This document shows, piece by piece, positions 44,881 through 54,300 of a stretch of DNA of 59,975 nt; within the stretch, counting starts at the first letter, position 1; every line of letters begins with the position of its first letter. Under the pieces are notes generated by a model, which worked only from the letters and a program-made list of their open reading frames with translations, was not told the origin of the DNA and made no database searches. The stretch is from a virus, in the IMG/VR virus record IMGVR_UViG_3300034418_004786, positions 1 through 59,975 of that record, one strand, 5' to 3'. The translations under genes and the position numbers were made by a program.

Positions 44881-45057
44881 TCACTCCTTCATCGCATCCA
44901 TTCCTGCATCTGTTGCTTTCGCTTTGACATTACAAGTGCCACATAGGTCACGACCCGATGTGTTGCTTTCAATCCTTCCGTATTTGCCACAGTCAGCACA
45001 ATGATCAATGATTCTTCCTTGTGGTGTCACTTGTCGTTGTGGTGCTTTTTCAATCAT
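44881..45057 (-). CDS. Small zinc-ribbon protein (58 aa) in the connector module
   Basis: ATG 45057, 8 nt after GGGAGG; stop TGA 44881-44883. It contains HCADCGKYGR and LCGTCNVKAK, two CxxC pairs separated by about 16 residues, a short zinc ribbon. It fills what would otherwise be an unexplained 177-nt gap. Likely a minor structural or DNA-binding protein. Confidence 0.6.
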   Translation of the reverse strand: MIEKAPQRQVTPQGRIIDHCADCGKYGRIESNTSGRDLCGTCNVKAKATDAGMDAMKE

Positions 45058-45061
45058 GTCA

Positions 45062-46678
45062 TCAACCTCCCATTCCCGCTACGATGATGCTTTCTTGAAA
45101 CGGCACGAGCAATTTGGACACTTCCGCTTCTAATTTTTGATGCTTCTGCGAAATATCAATGTTTTGTGTGCCTTCGGGGAACATAACGCTGTAATCGTCA
45201 CTCATCAAAATATCCATAACGACCAATTTGGTGCAAGCCTCCTGAATAGACTTGTCCACATACCTGTTGCCGTAAATGTAGGCACAGCGTAGGGAGTGAT
45301 TCTCAAAGAACGGATATTCGTTGTTGAAGGCAATCATGCCGTTTTCTTCAACAGACCACCATGACTTTTGGCGTTCTTCATCGGTAATGTCGCATTTGAA
45401 TGACACTTGATGGATAACATCACCCTCAGCGATGTTGCCGTCAAAATCGTTTTGTTGATCGCTGACAATGGTGAAAGTCGTGCCTGAAAGGGTGCATAGT
45501 GCGATACGGTTGGTTGTTCCGCTTTTGATGAAAACCAACGCATGACTCTTGACAAATCCGCCCGCACTATCCACCGTGAATGAAGTCGCAGGTGAACCCG
45601 TCACGCTTGTCACCGTTGCCGTATGCTCATTGTATTTGTTGCTGTCATAGGTGAGGGCGGTGTTATGGGTCACGGCAATTGTAGCGTTTGCGCCACCTTC
45701 GGTGCTACGCATGGATGAAATCTCAACCACACCATCACCGTTGTCGCTGTTGGCGATAGCCAAGAATTCATCGTGAACATTCAACGCCGCACTCGCGCTC
45801 TCCCTATTTTCAGCCGTTAATGAGCCAATTTGAATTGCCGATTTTTTAAATTCGGGGTCTTTGTTCACGAGCGCACCAATGTTCTCGGCGGCGGATTTGT
45901 GATCAAAATCCCCCCTCCATTTCGTCTGTGCATCCGAACCTTCGGTTAGCGTAGCCACTCCGTTAGCACCGGGACACAGGAGGATAGATTCGCCCGACAC
46001 AAGCGTGTGGTCGCTGACCTGCAACCCAATTCGTGCCGCCGCCATTTCACGATAATAGTCCCCCTGCCACGCACCCATTTTGAGAATGCGTTGAATGTTG
46101 CCGTTTTGTAGGAAAATAGCACCGACATAATCTGTATAATACCGCCTTCGGTATGGCTTGAATGTGGTGAAATTTTGATATTCCTCAGCCACTAATCGTG
46201 GTCGCCATGCGTTTCGTGTCACCTTGTCAATGTAGTCTTGACGAGTGCGAATCAATTCTTCAACATGGCTCTTTTTGATACCCCGTTCTTTGCTGTTCGT
46301 GATAGCCGACTGATGTTGGATGTAAGCGTTGTTGGCTGTGGTGAATGACTCAGCCCCCTCAGCCGTAGCGATGACATACACTTTGCCACCACTTCCCACC
46401 GAAGCGATTGAAGTCACGGTGTAGGTTTTGCCGAGAGCATCAGCATCATCATAGACCAACACCGTGTCGTTGGCGGAATAGCCCCACCGCCGATAATCCA
46501 CACCGCTGATAGGAAATTTGATGTTTGCACCATCAATCACCGAGTCATCGCTAAGTGCGGTTGGATCGGGCAAAGGCAATTGAAGAAAATCAGCGACATG
46601 AGCCACATCGGTATAGACCAAATCATCAGGATAAAGAGGGGCATCGGGGCGATGGCCGGGTGAAAAAGTGCGTGGCAT
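45062..46678 (-). CDS. Head-tail adaptor/connector protein, extended
   Basis: 538 aa, ATG 46678 after GGTGAG. The N-terminus (DVAHVADFLQLPLP) and C-terminus (SIQEACTKLVVMDILMSDDY, EGTQNIDISQ) match the start and end of gp6-like adaptor proteins that bind the portal ring. About 350 residues of beta-rich sequence are inserted between them, including TSFTVDSAGGFVKSHALVF and a KYTVTSIASVGSGGKVYVIA-like strand pair. Adaptors are usually 100-200 aa, so the insertion is large. It probably forms the head-tail neck with extra decoration. Confidence 0.6.
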   Translation of the reverse strand: MPRTFSPGHRPDAPLYPDDLVYTDVAHVADFLQLPLPDPTALSDDSVIDGANIKFPISGVDYRRWGYSANDTVLVYDDADALGKTYTVTSIASVGSGGKVYVIATAEGAESFTTANNAYIQHQSAITNSKERGIKKSHVEELIRTRQDYIDKVTRNAWRPRLVAEEYQNFTTFKPYRRRYYTDYVGAIFLQNGNIQRILKMGAWQGDYYREMAAARIGLQVSDHTLVSGESILLCPGANGVATLTEGSDAQTKWRGDFDHKSAAENIGALVNKDPEFKKSAIQIGSLTAENRESASAALNVHDEFLAIANSDNGDGVVEISSMRSTEGGANATIAVTHNTALTYDSNKYNEHTATVTSVTGSPATSFTVDSAGGFVKSHALVFIKSGTTNRIALCTLSGTTFTIVSDQQNDFDGNIAEGDVIHQVSFKCDITDEERQKSWWSVEENGMIAFNNEYPFFENHSLRCAYIYGNRYVDKSIQEACTKLVVMDILMSDDYSVMFPEGTQNIDISQKHQKLEAEVSKLLVPFQESIIVAGMGG

Positions 46679-46688
46679 TGACTCTCAC

Positions 46689-47012
46689 CTAACCCATGAT
46701 GTGACTACCCATGTTAAAGTGCATCGCATCCCCGCACACACCACATTTGGGTGTCCAACAGAAATACAGTGTTCCGCACCCACGGCATCGTGTGCCTGAG
46801 CCTATGTTTTGAATGTTTTTACGCTCGTTGCGTTTGATTTCCACCTTTTTGTTGGTGGAGAATTTGTCCATGTTTTTCTTGGAGAACAGGGATTCGCTTT
46901 CATCAAATGATGAACCCGAAGCATTAGCAATTTCAGCCATACGCAATTTGCGCCTTCGCTGAATATCAATTGTAGTGTCAAGGTCAATTTCTTGGACTTT
47001 CATTCGTGCCAT
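46689..47012 (-). CDS. Zinc-ribbon protein (107 aa) of the head module
   Basis: ATG 47012 follows GGGGGTGA. N-terminal half helical and basic (DIQRRRKLRMAEIANAS); C-terminal half has CRGCG and CGVCG 15 residues apart plus an extra Cys (YFCWTPKCG), a zinc ribbon. No known capsid family recognised. It lies between a head protein and the adaptor. Confidence 0.6.
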   Translation of the reverse strand: MARMKVQEIDLDTTIDIQRRRKLRMAEIANASGSSFDESESLFSKKNMDKFSTNKKVEIKRNERKNIQNIGSGTRCRGCGTLYFCWTPKCGVCGDAMHFNMGSHIMG

Positions 47013-47038
47013 TTTGGTTCACCCCCGTTGGGCGAACC

Positions 47039-47365
47039 TCATGCACGAGTGCCTGTCACCGTGATATAGACCGTTTCACCCGACAAATCTGTGGAGTCAG
47101 GGATTGCCGCCAAAGCACCCACTGCTACATTGGGGTCGGCAGGGTTGCCGTAAGCGAGCAATTTTTTGTTTGTTCGGTCATATTTCCACACATAGCCACC
47201 ACTATCGGAGTCAATGGTGACGGTTTCAATGGCAGGGACATATTGAGTTAGGTCAAGCGATTCACCCGCCGCAAGCCACGAATTATCAGGAGTGATTTTA
47301 AGAGAAGCCGAAATCCTGCTTCCCGAAACTTGATTACGCCCTAATTGCACTACTGTCAAAGCCAT
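47039..47365 (-). CDS. Capsid-associated beta protein (108 aa)
   Basis: Start at ATG 47365 (ALTVVQLGRNQVSGSRI); an in-frame start at 47374 would add 3 residues. The beginning, then SWLAAGESLDLTQYVP, ETVTIDSDSGGYVWKYD and a closing strand ETVYITVTGT, resembles a family of small phage virion proteins starting A-L-T-V with an SY-x-x-GGE motif, often encoded near major capsid genes. A separate A/T-rich element upstream suggests its own promoter. Confidence 0.5.
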   Translation of the reverse strand: MALTVVQLGRNQVSGSRISASLKITPDNSWLAAGESLDLTQYVPAIETVTIDSDSGGYVWKYDRTNKKLLAYGNPADPNVAVGALAAIPDSTDLSGETVYITVTGTRA

Positions 47366-47390
47366 GTCGCTCACCCGTTCCTATGTCTAT

Positions 47391-47407
47391 TTCCTATTTA
47401 ATTATAT
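47391..47407 (-). promoter_or_regulatory. Putative late promoter element (ATTAAATAGGA)
   Basis: Minus strand reads ATATAATTAAATAGGAA, 28-40 nt before ATG 47365. It shares TTAAATAGGA with the element upstream of 48799 and ATAGGA with that upstream of 51343. Likely a TATA-type late promoter. Confidence 0.45.
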
Positions 47408-47409
47408 TC

Positions 47410-48003
47410 TCAGTTATACACGATGACAACAAAAATTGAACCCGTGTCCGAAGCCCACGCTGTTCCTGTCGTCAATTTGATTTGCACTTTACCACAAACC
47501 ATACCTGTCCACGGTGCGACTTCATCAACTAATGTAGCCGTTCCCCCACTGCTGAGAGTCTTGGGGGCTTCGGGGGAAGATGAATGCCCACTCACACCTG
47601 CACGAACAACAAGAGAATTCGCCTGTTGTGCGGGTGCGGCTTGAATTGCCGCCCCCTCAGCCGTTTGAAATTTGTAGGGGCGTGGAGAGGCGGTGGTGTA
47701 GTCAAGGTTGCTGATTTGCTCGTGATAGGATAGTGGCAAAGCCGATCCTGCACCGTCATCTAAATCAGCATAAAGCAATTGAAATGTTCCACCATGCACT
47801 TGGGCGTTGGTGTTTGTTGTCAATTTGCTACGGGTTGCGTCAAGGATAATGTTGTTCACTTGGCCGTTAAGCACAACATCAACCGTCACCGTAGTGTTGC
47901 CTGACAAATCGTCTTGAGTGAATTCATAGACGAGGCGATTGACACGAGTGCGACCTGCGTATCGTGCTTCACCGTCATAGAGCGTGGCTTTGTATTCGGC
48001 CAT
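47410..48003 (-). CDS. Head-region structural protein (197 aa)
   Basis: ATG 48003 after GGAGGTGACGAG. Beta-rich throughout (LVYEFTQDDLSGNTTVTVDV, FQLLYADLDDG, ends SIFVVIVYN) with a Pro/Ala/Gln-rich middle. Probably a decoration or minor head protein, by its place among capsid genes. No family recognised. Confidence 0.5.
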   Translation of the reverse strand: MAEYKATLYDGEARYAGRTRVNRLVYEFTQDDLSGNTTVTVDVVLNGQVNNIILDATRSKLTTNTNAQVHGGTFQLLYADLDDGAGSALPLSYHEQISNLDYTTASPRPYKFQTAEGAAIQAAPAQQANSLVVRAGVSGHSSSPEAPKTLSSGGTATLVDEVAPWTGMVCGKVQIKLTTGTAWASDTGSIFVVIVYN

Positions 48004-48410
48004 CACTCGTCACCTCCGCTTGATGCGGAGGCTCTAACGGTTTCAATGATGGTGGATTTGTTTGCACGAGCGTCAATTTCAACGCCATTTGCTTCGCACC
48101 ATTCAACCATTTTTGCCTTTGTCCATGTTTCATCAAAGGACTCCGATTCTTCTGTGATTTGTGGTGCTTCTTCCACAACAGGCTCAGGGGTTGGCTCAAC
48201 AGCCTCAGCCATTTGCTTTGTCTTTTCAGCAACGACTGTTTCTTCAAACCCACTTACAGACCACTGAGGGAAGTTATCACCCTTGAATCGTTCAGCCAAG
48301 TGGCGAGGGATGTCCTCACGAATGCTTTGCCGACTGAAACCGTATGTCACTCCACCTTCGGTGAATTCCACATAGGGTCTGTCGCCCACATATTGAACGG
48401 TGATCGTCAA
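48003..48410 (-). CDS. Head-region protein with C-terminal HeH/SAP-like domain
   Basis: 135 aa from TTG 48410, 6-7 nt after GGGGG; an upstream TTG at 48428 overlaps the neighbour. N-terminus beta-rich (ITVQYVGDRPYVEFTEGG), then an acidic Pro/Glu linker and a C-terminal helix-extended-helix-like segment (TKAKMVEWCEANGVEIDARA, NKSTIIETVRA). Phage head proteins with HeH/LEM-like tails are known between capsid and adaptor genes. It probably binds DNA or the capsid. Confidence 0.55.
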   Translation of the reverse strand: MTITVQYVGDRPYVEFTEGGVTYGFSRQSIREDIPRHLAERFKGDNFPQWSVSGFEETVVAEKTKQMAEAVEPTPEPVVEEAPQITEESESFDETWTKAKMVEWCEANGVEIDARANKSTIIETVRASASSGGDE

Positions 48411-48424
48411 AAGACGACCCCCAA

Positions 48425-48799
48425 TCAAGCATAAATCAATGCTACGATGCGGTGGGTGTCGCCCGCTGTTCCTGCGGCGGAAGTGAAAGCGACAGTGCTT
48501 CCCGATGAACGCACGAGGGTAGGGGCTTCAAAGCCACCGCTTTGGTTCGTGACACTCAACACACTGAGAACACTCGTGCCTGACACACCCGTAATTCCCG
48601 TGTCGGTCAAGTCAAAGGTGGTAGCGGCGGATTGTGCCGTCACAACAACATCAACGACCAACAAGTGCATCGCACCTGCGGCGGCGTTTGAACCGATTGG
48701 GGATTGAAGCCAATCGGTTGATGTGTTATCCGAACCCGACCACATACGCTGTGAAAGGACGACTGAACTGCTTGCTTCTGTGATATTTACATTTGCCAT
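48425..48799 (-). CDS. Putative head decoration protein (124 aa)
   Basis: ATG 48799 after AAGGAG. Small, neutral, rich in Ser/Thr/Ala/Gly and beta strands (MHLLVVDVVVTAQ, TVAFTSAAGTAGDTHRIVAL). It directly follows the major capsid gene, where capsid-cementing proteins are often encoded. A promoter-like element lies 21-29 nt upstream, hinting at strong separate expression. Confidence 0.5.
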   Translation of the reverse strand: MANVNITEASSSVVLSQRMWSGSDNTSTDWLQSPIGSNAAAGAMHLLVVDVVVTAQSAATTFDLTDTGITGVSGTSVLSVLSVTNQSGGFEAPTLVRSSGSTVAFTSAAGTAGDTHRIVALIYA

Positions 48800-48817
48800 G
48801 TGTATCTCTCCTTGTTT

Positions 48818-48828
48818 CTCCTATTTAA
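48818..48828 (-). promoter_or_regulatory. Putative late promoter element (TTAAATAGGAG)
   Basis: In the short gap after the major capsid gene; minus strand GGTTAAATAGGAGAAAC, with AGG 21 nt before ATG 48799. Shared core with two other late gaps. Confidence 0.45.
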
Positions 48829-48830
48829 CC

Positions 48831-49997
48831 TCAACTCAAGTCACGGATTTTACCGCTTGCCTTGAAGAAAGCACAAATCAATTCGCCCATCGTGTGAAAC
48901 ATTCCCATTTGCCCCAAGCGGTTGATACCGAATGGGTCGCCCGTTTCAATACCACTCTCGTGGTAAAGGGTAGGCTTGGCGGTGGTGAACCACAGGTAGT
49001 CGGTGTCAAGGAAATAGAGGCGAGAAGAACCGCCCGTTTCCTTGTGAACATCTTTGGAGGGGATGATTGGGACACCGTTGTAGGTGGCGACCATGAAGCC
49101 ACCCTGAATGCCCGGAACACCCTTCACGCCATTGACACCCGGCACAACACGCTTCATTTCAACGAAGCGTTGTTGGGGTTGTAGCAATTGCTGAATGGTT
49201 TCAAGAGTGTCGTAGCCCGTAAGGATGACCTTTGGCTGTCCACCTGCTTCCCACACTTGTCGGAACATTCCGTCAAGGATGTTCAGGGACAATGCACGCT
49301 CGGCACTTGATGCACCTGCATCCACTTGAGCGTCATACCACTGAGCCGACCCTGCGGTTTGACCTGCACGAGTGAGCGAATAGATGTTGTGATCCGCTTC
49401 AGCACTCACATCGGTGAAGGTGTTGTAGTCCTCCACATAGGAATTGGAGGTGATACGGTCAAGGGACTCAAAGTCGTTCCCTGCGGTGGTATCAATGTCA
49501 CTCAACAGCATTTGGTTGATGTGTTCGGTGTGGTGCTTTGCCATCTCCATTTTGATGACAGCACGAGCATCACCAAGACCATCATCCTTGTCAGCAAGGA
49601 ACATGGCGGTTTCGGTGAGGTCAAAGGTGTGAGCCACAGTCTTTGGCTTCGTGCTAACCTCAGCGAAGGTTGGCTTGGTGGTTTCAGGGAGGGTTGCGTT
49701 CTCAGGAACACCGCCACCCTTCGTGAAGTCGGGCTTGGCGGTGGTGACACGCCATCCACTCTTCTCCCAAGGCTTCTTGGGGAGAATGCTGAAAGCGTTG
49801 AATTCTTGGTTCAATTGCGACCAAACCTTACGACCAAAAATCGCTTGGTAAGTGCCACTCGTTGAAGAAGCGAGAGGTGAATCGGCTTTCAAGAGGTCAG
49901 TGCCACTGTAAGCCCATGCGTTCTGTCCTGCACCTGCACCGTAATACAGGCGTTCCATGTCTTCAATTGTTCGGATATATCCTTGACTTCCACTCAT
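48831..49997 (-). CDS. Major capsid protein (HK97 fold)
   Basis: 388 aa from ATG 49997, 7 nt after GAGGTG. The layout fits an HK97-fold capsid protein: N-arm, an E-loop-like stretch (SGWRVTTAKPDFTKG then VPENATLPE), a spine helix region (ARAVIKMEMAKHHTEHINQM), P-domain elements and an A-domain with KVILTGYDTLETIQQL and YNGVPIIPSKDV, and a C-terminal RLYFLDTDYLWFTTAKP. It lies directly downstream of the protease/scaffold gene. No long N-terminal scaffold domain is fused. It forms the icosahedral shell. Confidence 0.85.
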   Translation of the reverse strand: MSGSQGYIRTIEDMERLYYGAGAGQNAWAYSGTDLLKADSPLASSTSGTYQAIFGRKVWSQLNQEFNAFSILPKKPWEKSGWRVTTAKPDFTKGGGVPENATLPETTKPTFAEVSTKPKTVAHTFDLTETAMFLADKDDGLGDARAVIKMEMAKHHTEHINQMLLSDIDTTAGNDFESLDRITSNSYVEDYNTFTDVSAEADHNIYSLTRAGQTAGSAQWYDAQVDAGASSAERALSLNILDGMFRQVWEAGGQPKVILTGYDTLETIQQLLQPQQRFVEMKRVVPGVNGVKGVPGIQGGFMVATYNGVPIIPSKDVHKETGGSSRLYFLDTDYLWFTTAKPTLYHESGIETGDPFGINRLGQMGMFHTMGELICAFFKASGKIRDLS

Positions 49998-50008
49998 TTT
50001 CAATCACC

Positions 50009-51343
50009 TCAAAGGTTTCCTCCAACCATTGAACGCTGGCCCAATTCTTCCAAAGCACGCCATGCGTCAAGTCCATTTCCAAGTGCGGCGTATTCTTCGT
50101 GCGTTGGGACACGAACACTGCTCTCGGAAGGCACAGGAACGGCTGACTTTTGGATTTCAGCGTTCTCGGTGCGGAGGGAATTGATTTCAGCCTTCAAGGA
50201 GGCAATTTGGGAAGAGAAGTCGTTGGACTTGTGGATTTCCAATGCTCGTTGCGTTTCGGCTTCGTAGCGGTCATTCCACTCCTTTTCCACAAGGGACTTC
50301 ACAGCCTCTTCGTCACGGATTGAGGCGTAGGCTCGGTAGCCACGCTCAAGGGACTCAGGGGAGAGGTCAGCACCTTTGATGACATTTCCACCCGTTGATT
50401 GTGGGTGTCGCATCTGTGGTGCGTTCTTGATGACATATTTGTTGGCACGAGCGTTGCCGAGTGCAGGTCGTGGGGCGAGGGTTGCATCCTCACCACTGCC
50501 GTAAAGGTCGCCTTGTCCTCGGTGGTTGTAGCCATGCTCACCATCAACGCCCACCATGTAGGCTTTGCCGAGTCCGAAGTGACCCCGTAGGCCATCCAAA
50601 TCAACACCCTGCTCGTGTGCGAATTTTTCAAGGGTGTCAATGTAAGCAACCGCCGATTGCTCGGCTTTGCCCAAGTCATCCCCTGTTTCGCACTCGCATT
50701 CGGCCATGTTGCATGAACCGCACACCTTTGCGCTCTTTTCCATTTCCAACCCTTTGCTGATTCGGGCAAGGGCATCTCTCACTTCTGTCAAAACATTCGT
50801 TTCTTCGTTGCTCATTTCGTTCACATCCATTTTCAATAGGGTGTATCGGGATTCAGGATTGATTCCCTTTTTGCACAGGGTAATTTCGTGCAATTCCATG
50901 TCCGTAATTTCCCTGTGGCTTCCATGTTCGGGAGTCGTCTTGTTCACTCGGAACAAGGCTTGTCCACCAATGGAGAATGCTCGCAATTCGCCGTTGCGAA
51001 TTTGCTTTTGGACTTCACGGGCTTTTTCAATGTCGTTTCGGATTTGACAAACCACGAATAGCCCGTGATCATCAACTTCGGATTTCCAAACCCGCCCTTC
51101 GCTATCGGTGTAGGAAGGAAGCACTTGACCCACTTGAATACCGCTGTGAGCCAATTGAACATTACGATAAGATGGGTTGCTCATAAAGCCCCCAAATGCC
51201 TTCTTCAATGCACTAACGGGGATTCTGTCGCCCTGCTTGTCCACCATATCAACGGAGGCATACCCGGCAATAACCAAGTCCCCATTGGAGTCGGACTTCA
51301 AGATGAAGTCTTGTCCAACAGCCGACCATGTTGCCGTGTTCAT
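50009..51343 (-). CDS. Prohead protease with C-terminal scaffold-like region
   Basis: 444 aa. HK97-type (U35) serine protease in the first 175 residues: AGYASVD-type start, catalytic His in LAHSGIQVG, catalytic Ser in AFSIGGQAL, and MELHEITLCKKGINPESRY, which closes the domain. The rest is acidic/helical, with a CGSC ... CEC pair and a coiled coil near the end (SSQIASLKAEINSLRTENAE), as expected for a fused scaffold cleaved during maturation. No ribosome site precedes the ATG; a TATA-like element 23-32 nt upstream suggests leaderless transcription. Confidence 0.85.
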   Translation of the reverse strand: MNTATWSAVGQDFILKSDSNGDLVIAGYASVDMVDKQGDRIPVSALKKAFGGFMSNPSYRNVQLAHSGIQVGQVLPSYTDSEGRVWKSEVDDHGLFVVCQIRNDIEKAREVQKQIRNGELRAFSIGGQALFRVNKTTPEHGSHREITDMELHEITLCKKGINPESRYTLLKMDVNEMSNEETNVLTEVRDALARISKGLEMEKSAKVCGSCNMAECECETGDDLGKAEQSAVAYIDTLEKFAHEQGVDLDGLRGHFGLGKAYMVGVDGEHGYNHRGQGDLYGSGEDATLAPRPALGNARANKYVIKNAPQMRHPQSTGGNVIKGADLSPESLERGYRAYASIRDEEAVKSLVEKEWNDRYEAETQRALEIHKSNDFSSQIASLKAEINSLRTENAEIQKSAVPVPSESSVRVPTHEEYAALGNGLDAWRALEELGQRSMVGGNL

Positions 51344-51360
51344 TGAACAAGGAAAATTGG

Positions 51361-51375
51361 GTTATCCTATATGAA
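51361..51375 (-). promoter_or_regulatory. Putative late promoter upstream of the protease gene
   Basis: Minus strand TTCATATAGGATAAC in a 44-nt gap, AGG 23 nt before ATG 51343. The spacing puts the expected transcription start at or near the ATG, and no Shine-Dalgarno site is present, consistent with a leaderless mRNA. Confidence 0.5.
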
Positions 51376-51387
51376 GCGTTTGGTTGC

Positions 51388-54300
51388 TCACATAATAGGC
51401 ATTTGGTTATCGTCGCCTTCCTGTTCAACGATTACCTCTTTTTCTTCGGCTTGTTCCACATTCGTTTTGCGTGGCACTCTAAATACAGCACGACCACCTT
51501 CAATGTCCAATTCGCCTTCAATTTGGTTTCCAACCTTATCCGTTCTCTTGACAGATATGTGCTTCGGCATATTCAACGGTGTTTCATCACTCATTCCGTT
51601 AGGGTCAAACATGGGTATGCCTTCGTCATCAACCAAAGAAGTCGGCCCTCGTGGTGAAGTCATCATATCCATTTCACCACCCCATCCGCCACCTGATAGC
51701 GAACCGCTGATTCTCGCAAGCGTTGTTCCCTGTTTGGTTTCAATGGTGTCATCATCAATTGCTTCATTGACCGACCATTCGCCTTCTTCTGTTCTTTCAA
51801 GGCCATATTCAGCACCATATTGCTCAAGCATATTCTCCGTTAAACCCTTGATTTTGTCAATAAGGCTCTCCGCCGAGAACGCTTTGTCGGCACTAATAAT
51901 GTGTGATCGTGCGTGGCTCAATATGCTCGCCACTTTATCCTCTTCGCCATTTGGTTCAATCAAAGTGGCTCGTGTGAATGTAAAGGTGTCCTTTGTCACG
52001 AATGGTGGTGGATAGAGGGATAACTCCCGCTGACCCATTTTTAGGAGGTGAACACCCACAGAACCCCAAACCCCAATCTGTTTTTCTGCGTGTCGTGCCA
52101 AAGGACTGTCAGGTTCAATGCTGATTACATTGAATGCGTTGCCATCCCACTCGCCTTTCACCACCAACGGTGAACGATGACCGGGATATTCTAACAGAAT
52201 GTTTTCTCCATCGTTTGACACAAACGGCAGGGTTGTGCCTTTTGTCAAACCGTCTTGACTTGGAGTGTATAGCACCCACAAATGATGAGCCTCTTTGCCC
52301 TTAGCAAAGGTGGACTGTGCATCACGAATCCACAGGTCGCCACCAATCGCCTCACTATTTTTCAACAAACCCTCTTTGTCCGTAAATTTCGTATCAAGAG
52401 GCATAGGGAAGGATATGTTGTCATTGGTATGATACATGGTGCGGAGAATTTGAAGTCTGTCCTCTAACGGATCCATGTGAATGTCCTCACCACGATGCAC
52501 CAACAAATCCATAGCACGCAGGTGCTTGCCCTTCAAGAAAGCATCAAACACAAAGTCGCCCATCTGTTCACGGACACCTTCTTTCACAATGTCAGGCAAT
52601 TTGATTTCTTTGCCCTTCTTATCCTTAGCAGTGATTTTGCTTCCCTTCTTTTCAACAAACAAACGCTTCCCTTCGGGTTTCTTTTGAACAACCCAATCCC
52701 CTGAAAATCCACGCAATTCATCAATATCATTCAATTTATACACCGTGTGGGCGGGAACGAGTGGCGTTTCAAAAACGCCTGTTGGTTCATAATCATCGGC
52801 CTTGAACAAATCACCGCTAATGACGGGAATGTGACCCATGTTGTTTGTGACATAAAGTGCAGGTGCATCCTTTTCTTTTGGTGCGATTGGGCGGTCAGCG
52901 TGAGTGGGGTCAATCATCTGTAAATGACCTTCGTGGACTGTTTTTTGCAGGGAATCAAACGGCTTATCCTTCACATCAAAGCGAATGCCGTTTGCATCCT
53001 TATCCCACTTCCACGCCAATGTTGCGGGCATTTTGTGACCCCAAGCATCCATATCGCCACTCAAATAGATAGGCGGAGTGGTGGCTTCACTCGTTGGGTG
53101 AACAGGACCAACATTGACTTCTTTTGGTGCTAACCCATCCCCAAGCACCATAGGTGCAAGCGTGCGGGTGTTTGGATTTGACCCACGCATCATGTAATAA
53201 TTTGCCGCCTGAGCCAATTGTTGAACATTCCCACGACTGATGGTGTTCGCCAACACATTCTCATTTGGTGCATTGGTGCTAAACACATCCGAGCCATAGC
53301 GTTGCATAACTTCCTTTGCCATTTCTTGCATGACTTGACCCAAATTGGCATCCATTTTTTCATAGTGGTCGTTGTGATAGGTGTGATATTGTTCGTCACC
53401 GGGGTGACGCTCTCGTGTTGGGCCGATGCGAGGCATACCCATGTCGCTGTGCGATGAAATAATTCGCCCAAGTGGTTGTTGAGTGAGAGCCAATGAGGGA
53501 ATTATCATTCGTTTGCCACTCCCCGCCACTTCACTTGGATGCAGGTGTTGTTGATTGGCAACGGTATTCCAAAGACCCCTTCGCCTGTTGAATGAGCGCA
53601 CACGGGGGTTTTCCGATCCTGCTTCCCAACCACTCCCAATTGCTGATTTGTGTGGATGGTTTTGCATGACAGGGTGATTGATAGTCTGTGGGAAGAATGA
53701 CGAACCGCTTCCATGAAACGAATCGTCTTGGTCGTTTAGAGGATGGGTTCGGTCTGTCAAATATCCCATTAGTGCTTCGCCAAGCCAACCCTCAAACGCT
53801 GTGGGATAGGATTGAGTGAGAGCCGACACCAATGAATTGGCATCACGCCCAACGCCGCCCCAAAATTGATACGGACTCCAATAGTGATGGGTGTGCGATG
53901 GTTCAGTCCCACCTTCGTCATTTAACACAAAGGGTGACTTAAAGTGATTCAAGCCTTGACGAACAGGCTCAGGACTCACAGGGCCATGATGATGTGAAGC
54001 CCGTTCCCACCATTTTGAAAGCGGAGTCATACGCTCAAACCAATTACGCTTTGCACGATCCCATGATATTCCCGCATCGGCTTTGAAATTGTTTGCTATA
54101 CGCCTTGCTTCCGGGCTGTCCTCGCCTTCTGTTTGCCCCATCTTTTTGAGCAATTCCATGAAAGCGTGTCGTTGCTCAGGCGTTTGCCACTCAGTCCCAA
54201 ACAGGTATGAAAGCAAACCAAGACGGCTTGTGTTTTTTGCCACCATTCCGCCTTTTTGCTGAACATTTGCACCCCATTGGCGTGCTTTCATTTCACGATA

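Noticed and set aside
50399-50760. Plus-strand open frames opposite the protease gene (and similar antisense frames throughout the late region)
   Set aside because: They lack ribosome sites, are Cys/His/Arg-rich as expected for antisense frames, and cover well-supported minus-strand genes.
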